From Alphaproteobacteria bacterium (GTDB lineage: Bacteria; Pseudomonadota; Alphaproteobacteria; Rhizobiales; Beijerinckiaceae), in NCBI GenBank assembly GCA_021325385.1, contig JAJPHH010000174.1, positions 1-50,005 on the forward strand: a stretch of DNA of 50,005 bases, written 5' to 3'. Positions 17,059 through 25,149 of this stretch are shown piece by piece; within the stretch, counting starts at the first letter, position 1; each line of letters starts with the position of its first letter. The position numbers and the translations under genes were made by a program. The notes under the pieces are model-generated. The model was not told the origin of the DNA. It made no database searches and worked only from the letters and a program-made list of their open reading frames with translations.

Positions 17059-17279
17059 GGGCGAGTACGAACCCGCGGCGTTCACGCGCGTCCTACTCCG
17101 GGTTCCTTTCGGCGGTTCTCGCGCTATATTCTGCGCGCCATCGCCGTGCTCAGCGTCAAGACCAAGCCGCTTCGCGGTCCCCTCGCCAAACGGACGGAGA
17201 GTACATCCGTGCAGCGTCACGCTGTGGCGGGGCGAGCCTTGACTCCTGCGCGCGGCGCCGTTTGCATGGAGCGACCGCC

Positions 17280-17858
17280 TCACGGATGCGCTACGACTGC
17301 TCCGCCCAGCGTCGAGATCAGCGTCGCCTCTGCGCCTATAGGCCTCTTCTCCGGCTCCGCCGCAAGCTCCATCGCCCAGTATACCCGCAGCCGCGTGCGC
17401 GGGTCTTTCGCGATGGCGATGCCGAAGCGCGTCGCCTGCGGCATCAGCAGGTTGGCGTCGTGTTGCGGGGACGCGCGCCAGCCGGCGAACGCTTCGTCCA
17501 ACGAATAATAGCCGCCGCCGAGATTCTCCGCCGCGCGCGGCGTATCCAGACCCGCAGCGAGAAGGCGCGCCGTGAACCCGCCGGCGACGTCGTGCGAAAG
17601 CTCATTGGCCGCGACCATCGCGTCGGCTTGGCGCTGCGCCATCGCCGTCAGCGTCGGATCGAGCCGCACCGCGCCGAGGCCGCGGCTGGCGCGATAAGCG
17701 GTCAGCATTTTCGTCGCGGCGGCCGGGTCAAGATGGACCGCGGCGACCTGGCGCGCGACGCTCGGGTTGACCGGACCGCTCTCCAGCGGCCCTTCGCCGC
17801 CACAGCCCGAAAGGCAAAGCGCCGCGACCAGCGCCGCGGCCGCGTAGGCAGAACGCAT
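17280..17858 (-). CDS. CAP/SCP-domain lipoprotein
   Basis: 192-residue secreted protein. The N-terminal signal ends in a lipobox (LSGC, Cys 19), predicting lipid anchoring. The CAP (cysteine-rich secretory, antigen 5, PR-1) domain spans about 45-170, with the motifs LTAYRASRGLG, ELSHDV, AAENLGGGYYSLDEAFAGWRASPQHDANLL and YWAMELAA. The His and Glu in SHDV, AENL and QHDANL are the usual CAP cavity residues. Bacterial CAP proteins have no agreed function; roles in lipid binding or proteolysis are proposed for relatives. It is monocistronic and convergent with the permease gene. Confidence 0.85.
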   Translation of the reverse strand: MRSAYAAAALVAALCLSGCGGEGPLESGPVNPSVARQVAAVHLDPAAATKMLTAYRASRGLGAVRLDPTLTAMAQRQADAMVAANELSHDVAGGFTARLLAAGLDTPRAAENLGGGYYSLDEAFAGWRASPQHDANLLMPQATRFGIAIAKDPRTRLRVYWAMELAAEPEKRPIGAEATLISTLGGAVVAHP

Positions 17859-18195
17859 GAGGGCCCCTCGTAAGGTCTTTTACGCGGTTTATCACGAAAT
17901 CGACTTAAGCAAAGTTAGCGCGCTCCGGCATTGCGAGGAACCATAGGGCGCGGTTCGCGCGCCCGTCGCTTGGCTGACGCCCGGCCGAAGGCCAGGCTTT
18001 GGCTACGAAGACTGTATTCGGTGCGTTGTGCCGGCGGCTCGCCCTCGATGTGTGTTGCGAGGGTTACCCGGACGCCGGCAGCGAAGGGCGCGTGAATTGC
18101 GCGCTCGGCCGGCGAGCTAGCCAAGCCCTCTCGTGCGCGTAAGCCGATTCGTACCCCAATCCTGGGGCAGAAAGACCGATCGATTCGACTTAGGC
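17859..18195. other. Intergenic region without recognisable gene
   Basis: 337 bp upstream of the CAP gene and downstream of the beta-helix gene. It presumably holds the CAP gene promoter. One 69-codon minus-strand frame (17915-18124) has an Arg/Ser/Ala-rich translation and no ribosome site, so I do not call it. Several short GC-rich palindromes are present, none with a T-tract. Confidence 0.6.
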
Positions 18196-19104
18196 TTAGT
18201 TCAGTGAGTAGTTCGATATAGGACCATTGGTTGGCCCAAAGACATTGTTCTTCGCGGTTTCAAGCAGACCGAAACTGTCAAGATCGAAGTTACCACTGCC
18301 AACAACAGTCGAGTTCGTCAGAATAGTGAAACCGCTGTCGCTCGCCTCGGCTACGCCAGCGAACCCCGAGCCAAGGATGGTTGTGCGTTCAATGACAACC
18401 CTGCCGCCGTTGTTAGAAACGCCATCCACTGCCGCTCCCTCAATGATCGTATCCGATATTGTGACATAGTGTGAGGCGGTCCCGGCGTCCACTTCAATCC
18501 CGGTATTGCCTCCTGTCACGCGAACGTTCTTGACGCTCGCTAAGATCAGCCCGCCTCCAGCCCCGACAATCAGGATGTTGGGGGTGCCAACCGAGGCGAG
18601 AACGGAATCCGCGATCAGCAGCGCTCCCTGGGTGGATTGTTGCCCGGCGCTAATTCCGGCCGTCGAGAAGCCATTGATTGAACAGCCCAGAATCGCGACG
18701 CGGCCCGCGGCGAGGACTTGAACGCCGTAAGACCCGGTACCCAATCCCTCGACACTCAGACCGCGTAAGGTGACGGCGTCGCCTGATCCAGCGTTGATTG
18801 TGATCGCGTTGCCGGAGGCGGCCTGCACGCCCGCCGTGCCGACGCCGTCGTTGACGATGCTGAGCGCTTTCGTGATCGTTACCGGCCCGTACCCTGCCGG
18901 ATCGAGCACGTCAATCTCGCCGCCCGCGGCGATGATGTTGTCGTGAACGTATTGAAACGTGCGGCACGGCGATGCAGGCGAGCCGCAACCGCCGGTGTCG
19001 GTTCCGTGGCCGGAAACCCAGGCCCGATTTGAAAGGGCGTGAGCGGGCGAGCAAAGGCACAAAGCGGCGAGCGTCGCCGCCAGAAGCGCAGCAGTCTTAG
19101 CCAT
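18196..19104 (-). CDS. Secreted right-handed parallel beta-helix protein
   Basis: 302 residues with a Sec signal peptide (AALLAATLAALCLCSPAHA). Next comes a Cys-containing start of the mature chain (GGCGSPASPCRTF) and then GGEIDVLDPAGYGPVTITKAL, which opens many exported beta-helix proteins of rhizobia and relatives. The rest is a string of 20-25 residue coils rich in G, I, V, T and N (for example GVQVLAAGRVAILGCSING, GDAVTLRGLSVEG), typical of pectate-lyase-like folds. No catalytic residues can be assigned. The start has a GAGGGGG ribosome site. By eye the gene is AT-richer and uses more A/T-ending codons than its neighbours, suggesting recent acquisition or relaxed selection. Confidence 0.82.
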   Translation of the reverse strand: MAKTAALLAATLAALCLCSPAHALSNRAWVSGHGTDTGGCGSPASPCRTFQYVHDNIIAAGGEIDVLDPAGYGPVTITKALSIVNDGVGTAGVQAASGNAITINAGSGDAVTLRGLSVEGLGTGSYGVQVLAAGRVAILGCSINGFSTAGISAGQQSTQGALLIADSVLASVGTPNILIVGAGGGLILASVKNVRVTGGNTGIEVDAGTASHYVTISDTIIEGAAVDGVSNNGGRVVIERTTILGSGFAGVAEASDSGFTILTNSTVVGSGNFDLDSFGLLETAKNNVFGPTNGPISNYSLN

Positions 19105-19452
19105 AAGGCACCCCCTCTTGAGCCGGCGGAAAGGTCCGATCGCGGCCAGGTGAGCTTAGGGCGGGGATTGGCGGTCTGGATAGGTCGAAGCAAAGGTCGG
19201 CCCCGCCCGTAGGCGGTAGAGCGGAGCCGACCGGGCAAGCGCGCACGCTGGAAGCCTCCAAATCGCGCTGGCCCGATTAGTCATACGGTCCGCAACTGGG
19301 GGAGTTTCAGCCCGCTTGATGCGGAAGCGGGCCTGGGGCGACCCTTTGGCCATTGTCGGGGGACGAGCAAACCAGCCGGAGCCGTCCCCATGCGCCGCGA
19401 CGCGCCCGCGAAGGCCTCGCGCAATGACGGATGGGGTGGGCTGACCGCCGCT
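19105..19452. other. Intergenic region, presumed promoter of the beta-helix gene
   Basis: 348 bp between the beta-helix and thuA-like genes. It contains the ribosome site of the beta-helix gene and a 7-bp-stem hairpin (CCCGCTT...AAGCGGG near 19311-19331). No coding frame with family-like translation and no clear terminator was seen. Confidence 0.55.
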
Positions 19453-20097
19453 CTACCGCGCCGCCCAGAGCAGCCCGCGCTGGATGATCGTGCGCATTTC
19501 CGGCACTTCGAACTCTTTGGTCACATGGCCGAGCGAACAATAGAAGACGCGGCCTTTGCCGTGCCTACGCTTCCAGACGACCGGCATGACCACGCCTTCG
19601 ATCCAGTCGGCGTGCTCGCCCGAAAAGGTCGTCGTCGCCAGCACCTCGTTCGACGGGTCGACATGCATGTAATATTGCTCGGATCGGTACGGAAAGCTCG
19701 CCGGCAATCCTTGCATGATCGGATCGTCCGGCTTCACGATGTCGACGCGGTAGTCGATGATGTTGCCGGGATGGGCGACCCATTGGCCTCCGACCATGAA
19801 CTGGTACTCGACCGCCTCGCGGAACGCGTCGGCCATGCCGCCGTGATAGCCGGCGAGCCCGACGCCGCCCTTGACCGCACGGGTCAGATTGTCGAGCTCC
19901 TCCTTCTCGATTTTCGACATCGTGTAGATCGGCACGATCAGGCTCATATCGGCGATGGCTGGATCGGCGAAGGCTTCGGTCGTGTTCTCGATATAGGTCT
20001 TGAACCCTTCCTTCTTCAGCATGTCGGCGATGATGTTGGCGCCGATCTCCGGCTCGTGGCCGCTCCAGCCTCCCCAGACGATGAGAGCTTCGCGCAT
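19453..20097 (-). CDS. thuA: ThuA-domain protein
   Basis: 214 residues of the ThuA / class I glutamine amidotransferase-like fold. Family motifs are [11 protein letters not shown] near the N-terminus, the central [16 protein letters not shown], and [19 protein letters not shown] near the C-terminus. In Sinorhizobium, ThuA works with the Gfo/Idh protein ThuB on disaccharides such as trehalose; here a Gfo/Idh gene lies directly upstream. A role in handling keto-glycosides is therefore plausible but inferred. I chose the ATG at 20097 because AAGGAG lies about 8 bp upstream; an in-frame start at 20115 lacks this. Confidence 0.87.
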   Translation of the reverse strand: MREALIVWGGWSGHEPEIGANIIADMLKKEGFKTYIENTTEAFADPAIADMSLIVPIYTMSKIEKEELDNLTRAVKGGVGLAGYHGGMADAFREAVEYQFMVGGQWVAHPGNIIDYRVDIVKPDDPIMQGLPASFPYRSEQYYMHVDPSNEVLATTTFSGEHADWIEGVVMPVVWKRRHGKGRVFYCSLGHVTKEFEVPEMRTIIQRGLLWAAR

Positions 20098-20125
20098 CTT
20101 TGTACTCCTTCTCAATGCGTATCTT

Positions 20126-20213
20126 CGTCATTGCGAGCGAAGCGAAGCAATCCACTTATAGGGCGAAGCTCTACGAATGGATTGCTTCGTCGCTTCGCTC
20201 CTCGCAATGACGG
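20126..20213. repeat. Palindromic intergenic repeat (CATTGCGAG family), copy A
   Basis: About 88 bp. The left arm begins CGTCATTGCGAGCGAAGCGA and the right arm ends CGCTCCTCGCAATGACGG, with an AT-richer centre. It lies between the thuA-like and Gfo/Idh genes on the minus strand, possibly within one transcript. Other copies are at 28871, 31077 and 34506, with a decayed one at 4951. Confidence 0.85.
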
Positions 20214-20229
20214 CAATGAGCGTTTTGCG

Positions 20230-21327
20230 TCAGTCGAGTTCGCCGGTCTTGAGCCCGACAGGCAACGGGGCCGGGCGCTCGGGCCGGCTGTCGATCTCGA
20301 CGAAAGCGCCGGAATTCGACGACTTTTCGAACGCCTCCATCACTTCGAGCACATGATAGGCAAGATCGCCATTGGCGCGATGCGGCCTCCCCGCGCGGAT
20401 GGCCTGCGCCATGTCGGCTGCGCCGATCATGCGATAATTGCCGTCGGCGTAGCCATGCTCGGTCGCAACCTCCGCCCATTCTTCGCCCGCGGCCGCGATC
20501 TCGATCCGGCCGTCGAAATAATTCGGGTCCGGCACGATGAGCGAGCCTTTCGTACCGTAGATTTCGAGCGGCGTATGCTTGTGCTTGGGCACGTCGAAGC
20601 TCATCGCGATTGTGACCGCTGCGCCGCTGACGAACTCCATCGTTCCGGCGATATGGGTCGGCGTTTTGACCGGGATTGTCTCGCCGCGTCGCGGCTCGCT
20701 CGTAATCACCCGCTCCTTGCGCAGCATGGTGGCGACGCCGGCGACGCGCGCGACCGGACCGAGCAAATCGACCAGCGCCGTGACATAATACGGTCCCATA
20801 TCGAGCATCGGCCCGGCGCCTTGCTCGTAGTAGAAATCGGGATTGGGATGCCAACGCTCGTGGCCTGGGCACATGAAGAAGGCCGCGCCCGCGACCGGGG
20901 TTCCGATCCGGCCTTCGTCGATCAGCTTGCGGCAGGTCTGGTGCGCCCCGCCGAGGAACGTATCGGGGGCGCAGCCGACGCGCAGTTTGCGCTTTTGCGC
21001 AAGCTCGATCAGCTTCTTCGCTTCGGCCAGAGCGACGCCGAGCGGCTTCTCGGAATGAACATGCTTGCCGGCTTCGATCGCCTTGAGGCTCACCTCGACA
21101 TGCGCCTTCGGGATGGTCAGGTTGACGACGATTTCGATCTTCGGATCAGCGAGCAGCTTCTCGATCGAGACAGCCTTCAGGCCGAATTCTTGCGCCCGCG
21201 CCTCGGCCGCCTCGTGATTGAGATCGGCGAGCGCGCGCACCTCGAGAATGGGGAAGAGCTTCGCGGCTTTGAGATAAGCGGCGCTGATATAGCCGCAGCC
21301 GATGACGCCAATGCCGACGCGTTCCAC
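20230..21327 (-). CDS. Gfo/Idh/MocA family oxidoreductase (ThuB-like)
   Basis: 365-residue NAD(P)-dependent dehydrogenase. The Rossmann loop is GVIGCGYISAAY and the catalytic lysine motif is HSEKPLGVALAEA. The active-site region contains GAGPMLDMGPYYVTALVDLLG. I placed the start at a GTG (21327) with a GGGAGAGG ribosome site. The frame is open to 21456, but that would overlap the upstream ROK gene and add a basic stretch unlike this family. It is paired with a thuA-like gene and lies directly downstream of the ROK regulator. The likely role is oxidation of the sugar imported by the divergent MalEFG-like system to a keto-sugar. Confidence 0.92.
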   Translation of the reverse strand: MERVGIGVIGCGYISAAYLKAAKLFPILEVRALADLNHEAAEARAQEFGLKAVSIEKLLADPKIEIVVNLTIPKAHVEVSLKAIEAGKHVHSEKPLGVALAEAKKLIELAQKRKLRVGCAPDTFLGGAHQTCRKLIDEGRIGTPVAGAAFFMCPGHERWHPNPDFYYEQGAGPMLDMGPYYVTALVDLLGPVARVAGVATMLRKERVITSEPRRGETIPVKTPTHIAGTMEFVSGAAVTIAMSFDVPKHKHTPLEIYGTKGSLIVPDPNYFDGRIEIAAAGEEWAEVATEHGYADGNYRMIGAADMAQAIRAGRPHRANGDLAYHVLEVMEAFEKSSNSGAFVEIDSRPERPAPLPVGLKTGELD

Positions 21328-21356
21328 TTTCCTCTCCCTTCCTGTACTTTGCAATT

Positions 21357-22571
21357 TTAACGCAGCAGCGCCGGGCCGGTCGTATTCCAGGGCGCGCCGT
21401 AGAGGTCGCGCAGAGTCATCGCCGCGGCGCCGCGCGCCCACATTTCGTCGCTCCATTGATGGACGACGATTTCGGCGACATGGGCGAGGCTCGCCGGAAT
21501 CAGCGCCGCCGCTGTTTCGCGCAAAGGCTCGAGCAGGAGCGGCCCGGCTTTGACCGCCGCGCCGCCGAGTATGACTTTGGGCGGCGCAAACAGCGTGATC
21601 AGATTGGCGATGGCGAAGCCGAGCGCGTCGCCCGCCGCGGCGAGAATGCCGATGAAGCGCTGGTCGCCTTCCTGCGCCAGCTCGATGACGCGGTCAAGCT
21701 CCTTGCCGATTTTAGCGAAGCCGTCGCGGTCGCCATCGACGGCCTCGAGCGCCTCGGCGACGATCGCGCTTTCCGAGGCGATCGAGGCGAGGCGATTGCG
21801 GCCGTCGCCGGCGGCGTTCGGACGTACCAGCAAATCGCCCAAGTCGGGCGACAAGCCGCCGGCGCCGCGGAACAATTCGCCGTTATGCATGATGCCGAGG
21901 CCGAGATTGTTCTCGATGCTGACGACGAGAAAATCGCTGAGGCCTTTCACCTCGCCGAACCAATGTTCGGCGAGGGCGACGAGATTGACGTCGGTGTCGA
22001 TCGAGACCGGCAAGCCGAGCCGTCCGGACAGCTCCTTGGCGAAAGGCAGATCGCGTTCGCCGAAGACCGTACTCTGCCGGCAGACGCCGCTGGCGCGCTC
22101 GACCACGCCAGGCAGGCCGACGCAGAGGCCGGCGATGCGGCCGACGGTCAAATCCGCGTCGGCGAGGCAGCGGCGGACGCCGTCCTCGACGAGATCGGCG
22201 ACGACGGAGGCCGGCTGGCGGCTGATGCGGATCGGCAGCGCCAGGCTCGCCAGCACGTCGGCGCGGAAATTCGTCGCCGCGATCGTGATCTGGTCGGGCG
22301 CGAGCTTGACGCCGACGACATAGGCCGCCTCGGGATTGAGCTCCAGCATGACGCGCGGCCGGCCGCGCGCCGCGTCGCGCACGTCGCCGATCGGCCTGGC
22401 GACGATCAGCCCGTCTTCGATCAGAGCCGCGGTGATCGCCGACACCGTGGTCGGACTCAAATCGGTGCGGCCGCAGATTTCGACGCGCGAAATCGGACCA
22501 TGACGACGGATCGAATCCATCACATGGAAGCGATTGATGGCGCGCATCAATTCTGGATCGGCAGTCTTCAT
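21357..22571 (-). CDS. ROK-family transcriptional regulator with degenerate kinase/zinc motifs
   Basis: 404 residues. The N-terminal winged helix (about 10-65; GPISRVEICGRTDLSPTTVS) is followed by a two-domain ROK fold. The sugar-site Asp-Val-Asn motif is present (DTDVNLVALAE, 192-202). The usual GEIGH motif reads SPDLGDL (241-247) and the zinc motif CxCGxxGCxE reads NAAGDGRNRLAS (252-263) without any Cys. The protein therefore should not phosphorylate sugar or bind the structural zinc in the normal way and is probably a pure repressor. It is divergent from the MalEFG-type importer and co-directional with the dehydrogenase and thuA-like genes. Confidence 0.92.
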   Translation of the reverse strand: MKTADPELMRAINRFHVMDSIRRHGPISRVEICGRTDLSPTTVSAITAALIEDGLIVARPIGDVRDAARGRPRVMLELNPEAAYVVGVKLAPDQITIAATNFRADVLASLALPIRISRQPASVVADLVEDGVRRCLADADLTVGRIAGLCVGLPGVVERASGVCRQSTVFGERDLPFAKELSGRLGLPVSIDTDVNLVALAEHWFGEVKGLSDFLVVSIENNLGLGIMHNGELFRGAGGLSPDLGDLLVRPNAAGDGRNRLASIASESAIVAEALEAVDGDRDGFAKIGKELDRVIELAQEGDQRFIGILAAAGDALGFAIANLITLFAPPKVILGGAAVKAGPLLLEPLRETAAALIPASLAHVAEIVVHQWSDEMWARGAAAMTLRDLYGAPWNTTGPALLR

Positions 22572-22602
22572 CGAGGCGCGCCTTGAGTCCGCTCTGACGG
22601 AT

Positions 22603-22625
22603 ATTTATTCGGGCTCAGGATAAAT
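22603..22625. promoter_or_regulatory. Candidate ROK operator ATTTAT-N11-ATAAAT
   Basis: Inverted AT-rich hexamers at 22603-22608 and 22620-22625 in the 209-bp divergent region, 32 bp upstream of the ROK gene. NagC/Mlc/XylR-type operators also consist of T-rich and A-rich arms around a central spacer. Assignment to the ROK protein is inference. Confidence 0.4.
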
Positions 22626-22692
22626 TTCACTGTCGGCGCAGGCTGTCAATGGGCGCATATCGTTCGTTCTTCGGGGGAAAGCGACGTCGTTC

Positions 22693-22721
22693 TTGACAGC
22701 AGCGGAAACTCAGGCCACATT
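22693..22721 (+). promoter_or_regulatory. Candidate sigma-70 type promoter of the MalEFG-like operon
   Basis: Perfect TTGACA (22693-22698), 17-bp spacer and CACATT (22716-22721) as a weak -10. It lies about 60 bp before the binding-protein start. The layout resembles the candidate promoter at 12335. Confidence 0.4.
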
Positions 22722-22780
22722 TAATACGCATACCGCATAAAAACAAAAATAGGCCAAGCTTATCTGCCCGGGAGGAGATC

Positions 22781-24040
22781 ATGAAGTTTCGAACTTTTGC
22801 GCTCGCGTCGATGGGCGTCGCTCTCGGGGCGACCGCCGCCTTCGCCGACACGACCATTCGCTGGCTGCATCTCTCGAATGACGACGCCGGCACGGTGGAG
22901 CTGTACAACAAGATCATCCACGATTTCGAAGCCGAGAATAAAGGGGTCAAAATCCAGCTCCAAGATCTCGAAAACGAGGCTTTCAAGGCCAAGCTGCCGA
23001 CCATGCTGCAATCCGAGAAGGATCGGCCCAATATCTTCTATAGCTGGGGCGGCGGCGTCATGCGCGCGCAGGCCAAGGCGGGTTTTCTCGAGGACATAAC
23101 CGCCGCGGCCGCGCCGCTGGCGAATACGATATCGCCGACCGCTCTCGAAGCGTTTCAGGTCGACGGCAAGACGTATGGCGTTCCGCAGAACACCGGCGAG
23201 GTGGTCTTCTTCTATAACAAGAAGCTCTTCGCCCAGGCGGGCGTGAAAGCCGAAGACATCAAGACGTGGGACGACTTCCTCGCGGCGGTGAAGAAGATCA
23301 AGGCGGCCGGGATCACGCCGATCATTGTCGGCGGCGGCGAGAAATGGCCGATGCATTTCTACTGGTCCTATCTCGTGATGCGCGTCGGCGGCGCGCACGC
23401 GCTCGACGACGCTAAGGCGGGCAAGGACGGCGGCTTCAAGAACGCGACCTTCGTCGAGGCCGGCAAGCGCCTGCACGAACTCGCCGCGCTCGAGCCCTTC
23501 CAGGCTGGCTATCTGTCGACCAGCCATCCGCAGGCCGAAGGCATGTTCGGCGACGGCAAAGGCGCGATCGAGCTGATGGGCCAATGGCTGCTCACCGCGC
23601 AAGGGCCGAACGCCGCCGACGGCAAGGGCCAGCCGATCGACAATATCGGCATTTTCAGCTTCCCGACCCTGCCCGGAGGCAAGGGCGAAGCGACGGATAC
23701 GCTCGGCGGCATCAACGGCTGGCTGGTCGGCAAGGGCGCGCCAAAGGAGACCGCCGAGTTCCTGAAGTTCTTCAGTCAGGAGAAGTACCAGCGCGAGGCG
23801 GCGGCCAAAGGCGTCTATATTCCGGTCGTCAAGGGCACGGAAAGCGCGATCGAAAATCCGGTCCTCAAGCAGATCGGCGCCGATCTCGCGAAGACGAAGT
23901 ATCATCAGAACTTCTTCGATCAGGATCTCGGCCCGTCCGTCGGCCGCGTCGTCAACGACATCTCGGTCGCGGTCGCGGCCGGCAAAATGTCGCCGGAGGA
24001 CGGCGCCGCCGCCGTGCAGCAGGCCTGGGACGAGCAATAG
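22781..24040 (+). CDS. Carbohydrate ABC transporter substrate-binding protein (extracellular family 1)
   Basis: 419-residue periplasmic sugar-binding protein. A Sec signal peptide (KFRTFALASMGVALGATAAFA) is probably cut before DTT. The mature part has the MalE-like layout: NIFYSWGGGVMRAQAKAGFL, the YGVPQNTGEVVFFYNKKLF hinge strand, and TLGGINGWLVGKGAPKETAE. It is preceded by a strong GGAGGAG ribosome site. It heads the operon with two MalF/MalG-type permeases. The ligand is unknown; the thuA-like and dehydrogenase neighbours point to a glycoside or disaccharide. Confidence 0.93.
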   Translation: MKFRTFALASMGVALGATAAFADTTIRWLHLSNDDAGTVELYNKIIHDFEAENKGVKIQLQDLENEAFKAKLPTMLQSEKDRPNIFYSWGGGVMRAQAKAGFLEDITAAAAPLANTISPTALEAFQVDGKTYGVPQNTGEVVFFYNKKLFAQAGVKAEDIKTWDDFLAAVKKIKAAGITPIIVGGGEKWPMHFYWSYLVMRVGGAHALDDAKAGKDGGFKNATFVEAGKRLHELAALEPFQAGYLSTSHPQAEGMFGDGKGAIELMGQWLLTAQGPNAADGKGQPIDNIGIFSFPTLPGGKGEATDTLGGINGWLVGKGAPKETAEFLKFFSQEKYQREAAAKGVYIPVVKGTESAIENPVLKQIGADLAKTKYHQNFFDQDLGPSVGRVVNDISVAVAAGKMSPEDGAAAVQQAWDEQ

Positions 24041-24059
24041 ACAAGGGGCGCGTGCGCGT

Positions 24060-24231
24060 AACCCTTCTCCCCGCGACGCGGGGAGAAGGTGGCCGTGCGA
24101 AGCACGGCCGGATGAGGGGCGGCGCTGAAGGTTGGGATTAGCGTAAGGCGCTAGTTTCCGAAGTCATGCGCAGCCCCTCATCCGGCGCTTCGCGCCACCT
24201 TCTCCCCGCCAAGCGGGGAGAAGGGATTCCC
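24060..24231. repeat. Two inverted copies of the CCTTCTCCCCGC hairpin repeat
   Basis: CCTTCTCCCCGC...GCGGGGAGAAGG plus a GCCGGATGAGGGGC tail lies at about 24060-24121. The reverse-complement arrangement (GCCCCTCATCCGG...CCTTCTCCCCGC...GCGGGGAGAAGG) lies at about 24173-24231. The pair fills the 212-bp gap between binding-protein and permease genes. A related single copy lies at 8398-8424, again between a binding protein and a permease gene. Confidence 0.8.
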
Positions 24232-24252
24232 GCGGATTGGTTCGAGGCGCCG

Positions 24253-25149
24253 ATGACCGTCACCACGATCCAGGAGAGCAAAGGCGCGGCCGGCGGCGTT
24301 TGGGTCGCCGCGCTGATCTTCCTGCCGCCGGCTCTGCTCCTGTTCACCGTCTTCGTCATTCTGCCGATCGGCGAAGCGGCGTGGTACGGCTTCTACAATT
24401 GGGACGGTTACAATCGTCCGCAGAATTTCGTCGGCCTCAAGAACTACATTTCGTTGTTCAACAATTCGAGTTTCCGAACCGCGCTGCTGAACAATCTCAT
24501 CATCATAGCGGTGTCGTTGGCGATCCAGCTGCCGCTGGCGCTGGCGATGGCGCTGCTCCTCGCTCGGCGCGCCTTCGGCTCGGTCGCTTTTCGCCTGATC
24601 TTCTTCCTGCCCTACATCCTCGCCGATGTCGCCGCCGGCCTGATTTTCCGCTTCATTTTCGACGGCGATTACGGGCCGCTTTCGGGCGCCACGCAGGCGC
24701 TCGGCTTCGGCCCGGTCTACATGCTGGCGAGCCCGACCTGGGCGATGGTCGCGCTGCTCGTCGTCATCGTCTGGAAATATTTCGGCTTCCACATGATGCT
24801 GTTCATCGCCGGCTTGCAGGGCATCGACCGGAACCTCTATGAGGCGGCCGAGATCGACGGCGCCGGCGCTTTCCAGCGCTTTCGCTTTGTCACCATCCCG
24901 CAACTCTCGCCGATGATCAAACTGTCGGTCTTCTTCTCGGTCATCGGCGCCCTGCAGTTCTTCGACGTTGTCGTCCCGCTGACTGGCGGCGGTCCATTCA
25001 ACGCCACCAACACGATGGTGTCGTTCCTTTACCTATTCGGCATCACGCGCATGCGCGTCGGCTTCGGTTCGGCGGTCGGCGTCGTGCTGTTCGTCATCTG
25101 CGTGACCTTCGCCTTCGGCTACAGACGGCTTTTGATGCGCGATGACTGA
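24253..25149 (+). CDS. Carbohydrate ABC transporter permease (MalF/UgpA type)
   Basis: 298-residue inner-membrane subunit with about six helices, the first being VAALIFLPPALLLFTVFVILP. The EAA loop is LYEAAEIDGAGAFQRFRFVTIP. The ATG at 24253 is chosen; the longer frame from 24166 would translate the palindromic repeat and is artefactual. The 3' end overlaps the next permease by 8 bp, showing coupling. With the binding protein and the next permease it makes a MalEFG set without its own ATPase, so a shared MalK/UgpC/MsmK-type ATPase encoded elsewhere is expected. Confidence 0.94.
   Translation: MTVTTIQESKGAAGGVWVAALIFLPPALLLFTVFVILPIGEAAWYGFYNWDGYNRPQNFVGLKNYISLFNNSSFRTALLNNLIIIAVSLAIQLPLALAMALLLARRAFGSVAFRLIFFLPYILADVAAGLIFRFIFDGDYGPLSGATQALGFGPVYMLASPTWAMVALLVVIVWKYFGFHMMLFIAGLQGIDRNLYEAAEIDGAGAFQRFRFVTIPQLSPMIKLSVFFSVIGALQFFDVVVPLTGGGPFNATNTMVSFLYLFGITRMRVGFGSAVGVVLFVICVTFAFGYRRLLMRDD

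Noticed and set aside
15034-17283. 749-codon minus-strand frame opposite the fused permease
   Set aside because: The translation is dominated by D, R, Q and E without any domain signature. It is the shadow of the permease codon pattern.
17915-18124. 69-codon minus-strand frame upstream of the CAP gene
   Set aside because: Low-complexity translation, no ribosome site and no domain.
17899-18201. Similar short sequences TCGACTTAAGCAAAGTT and TCGACTTAGGCTTAGTT about 285 bp apart, possible insertion-site repeats
   Set aside because: Several mismatches, no integrase or transposase nearby, and the right copy overlaps the 3' end of the beta-helix gene.
19390-21360. 656-codon plus-strand frame opposite the thuA-like and Gfo/Idh genes
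   Set aside because: It runs antisense through two well-supported genes and a palindromic repeat, and has no recognisable domain.
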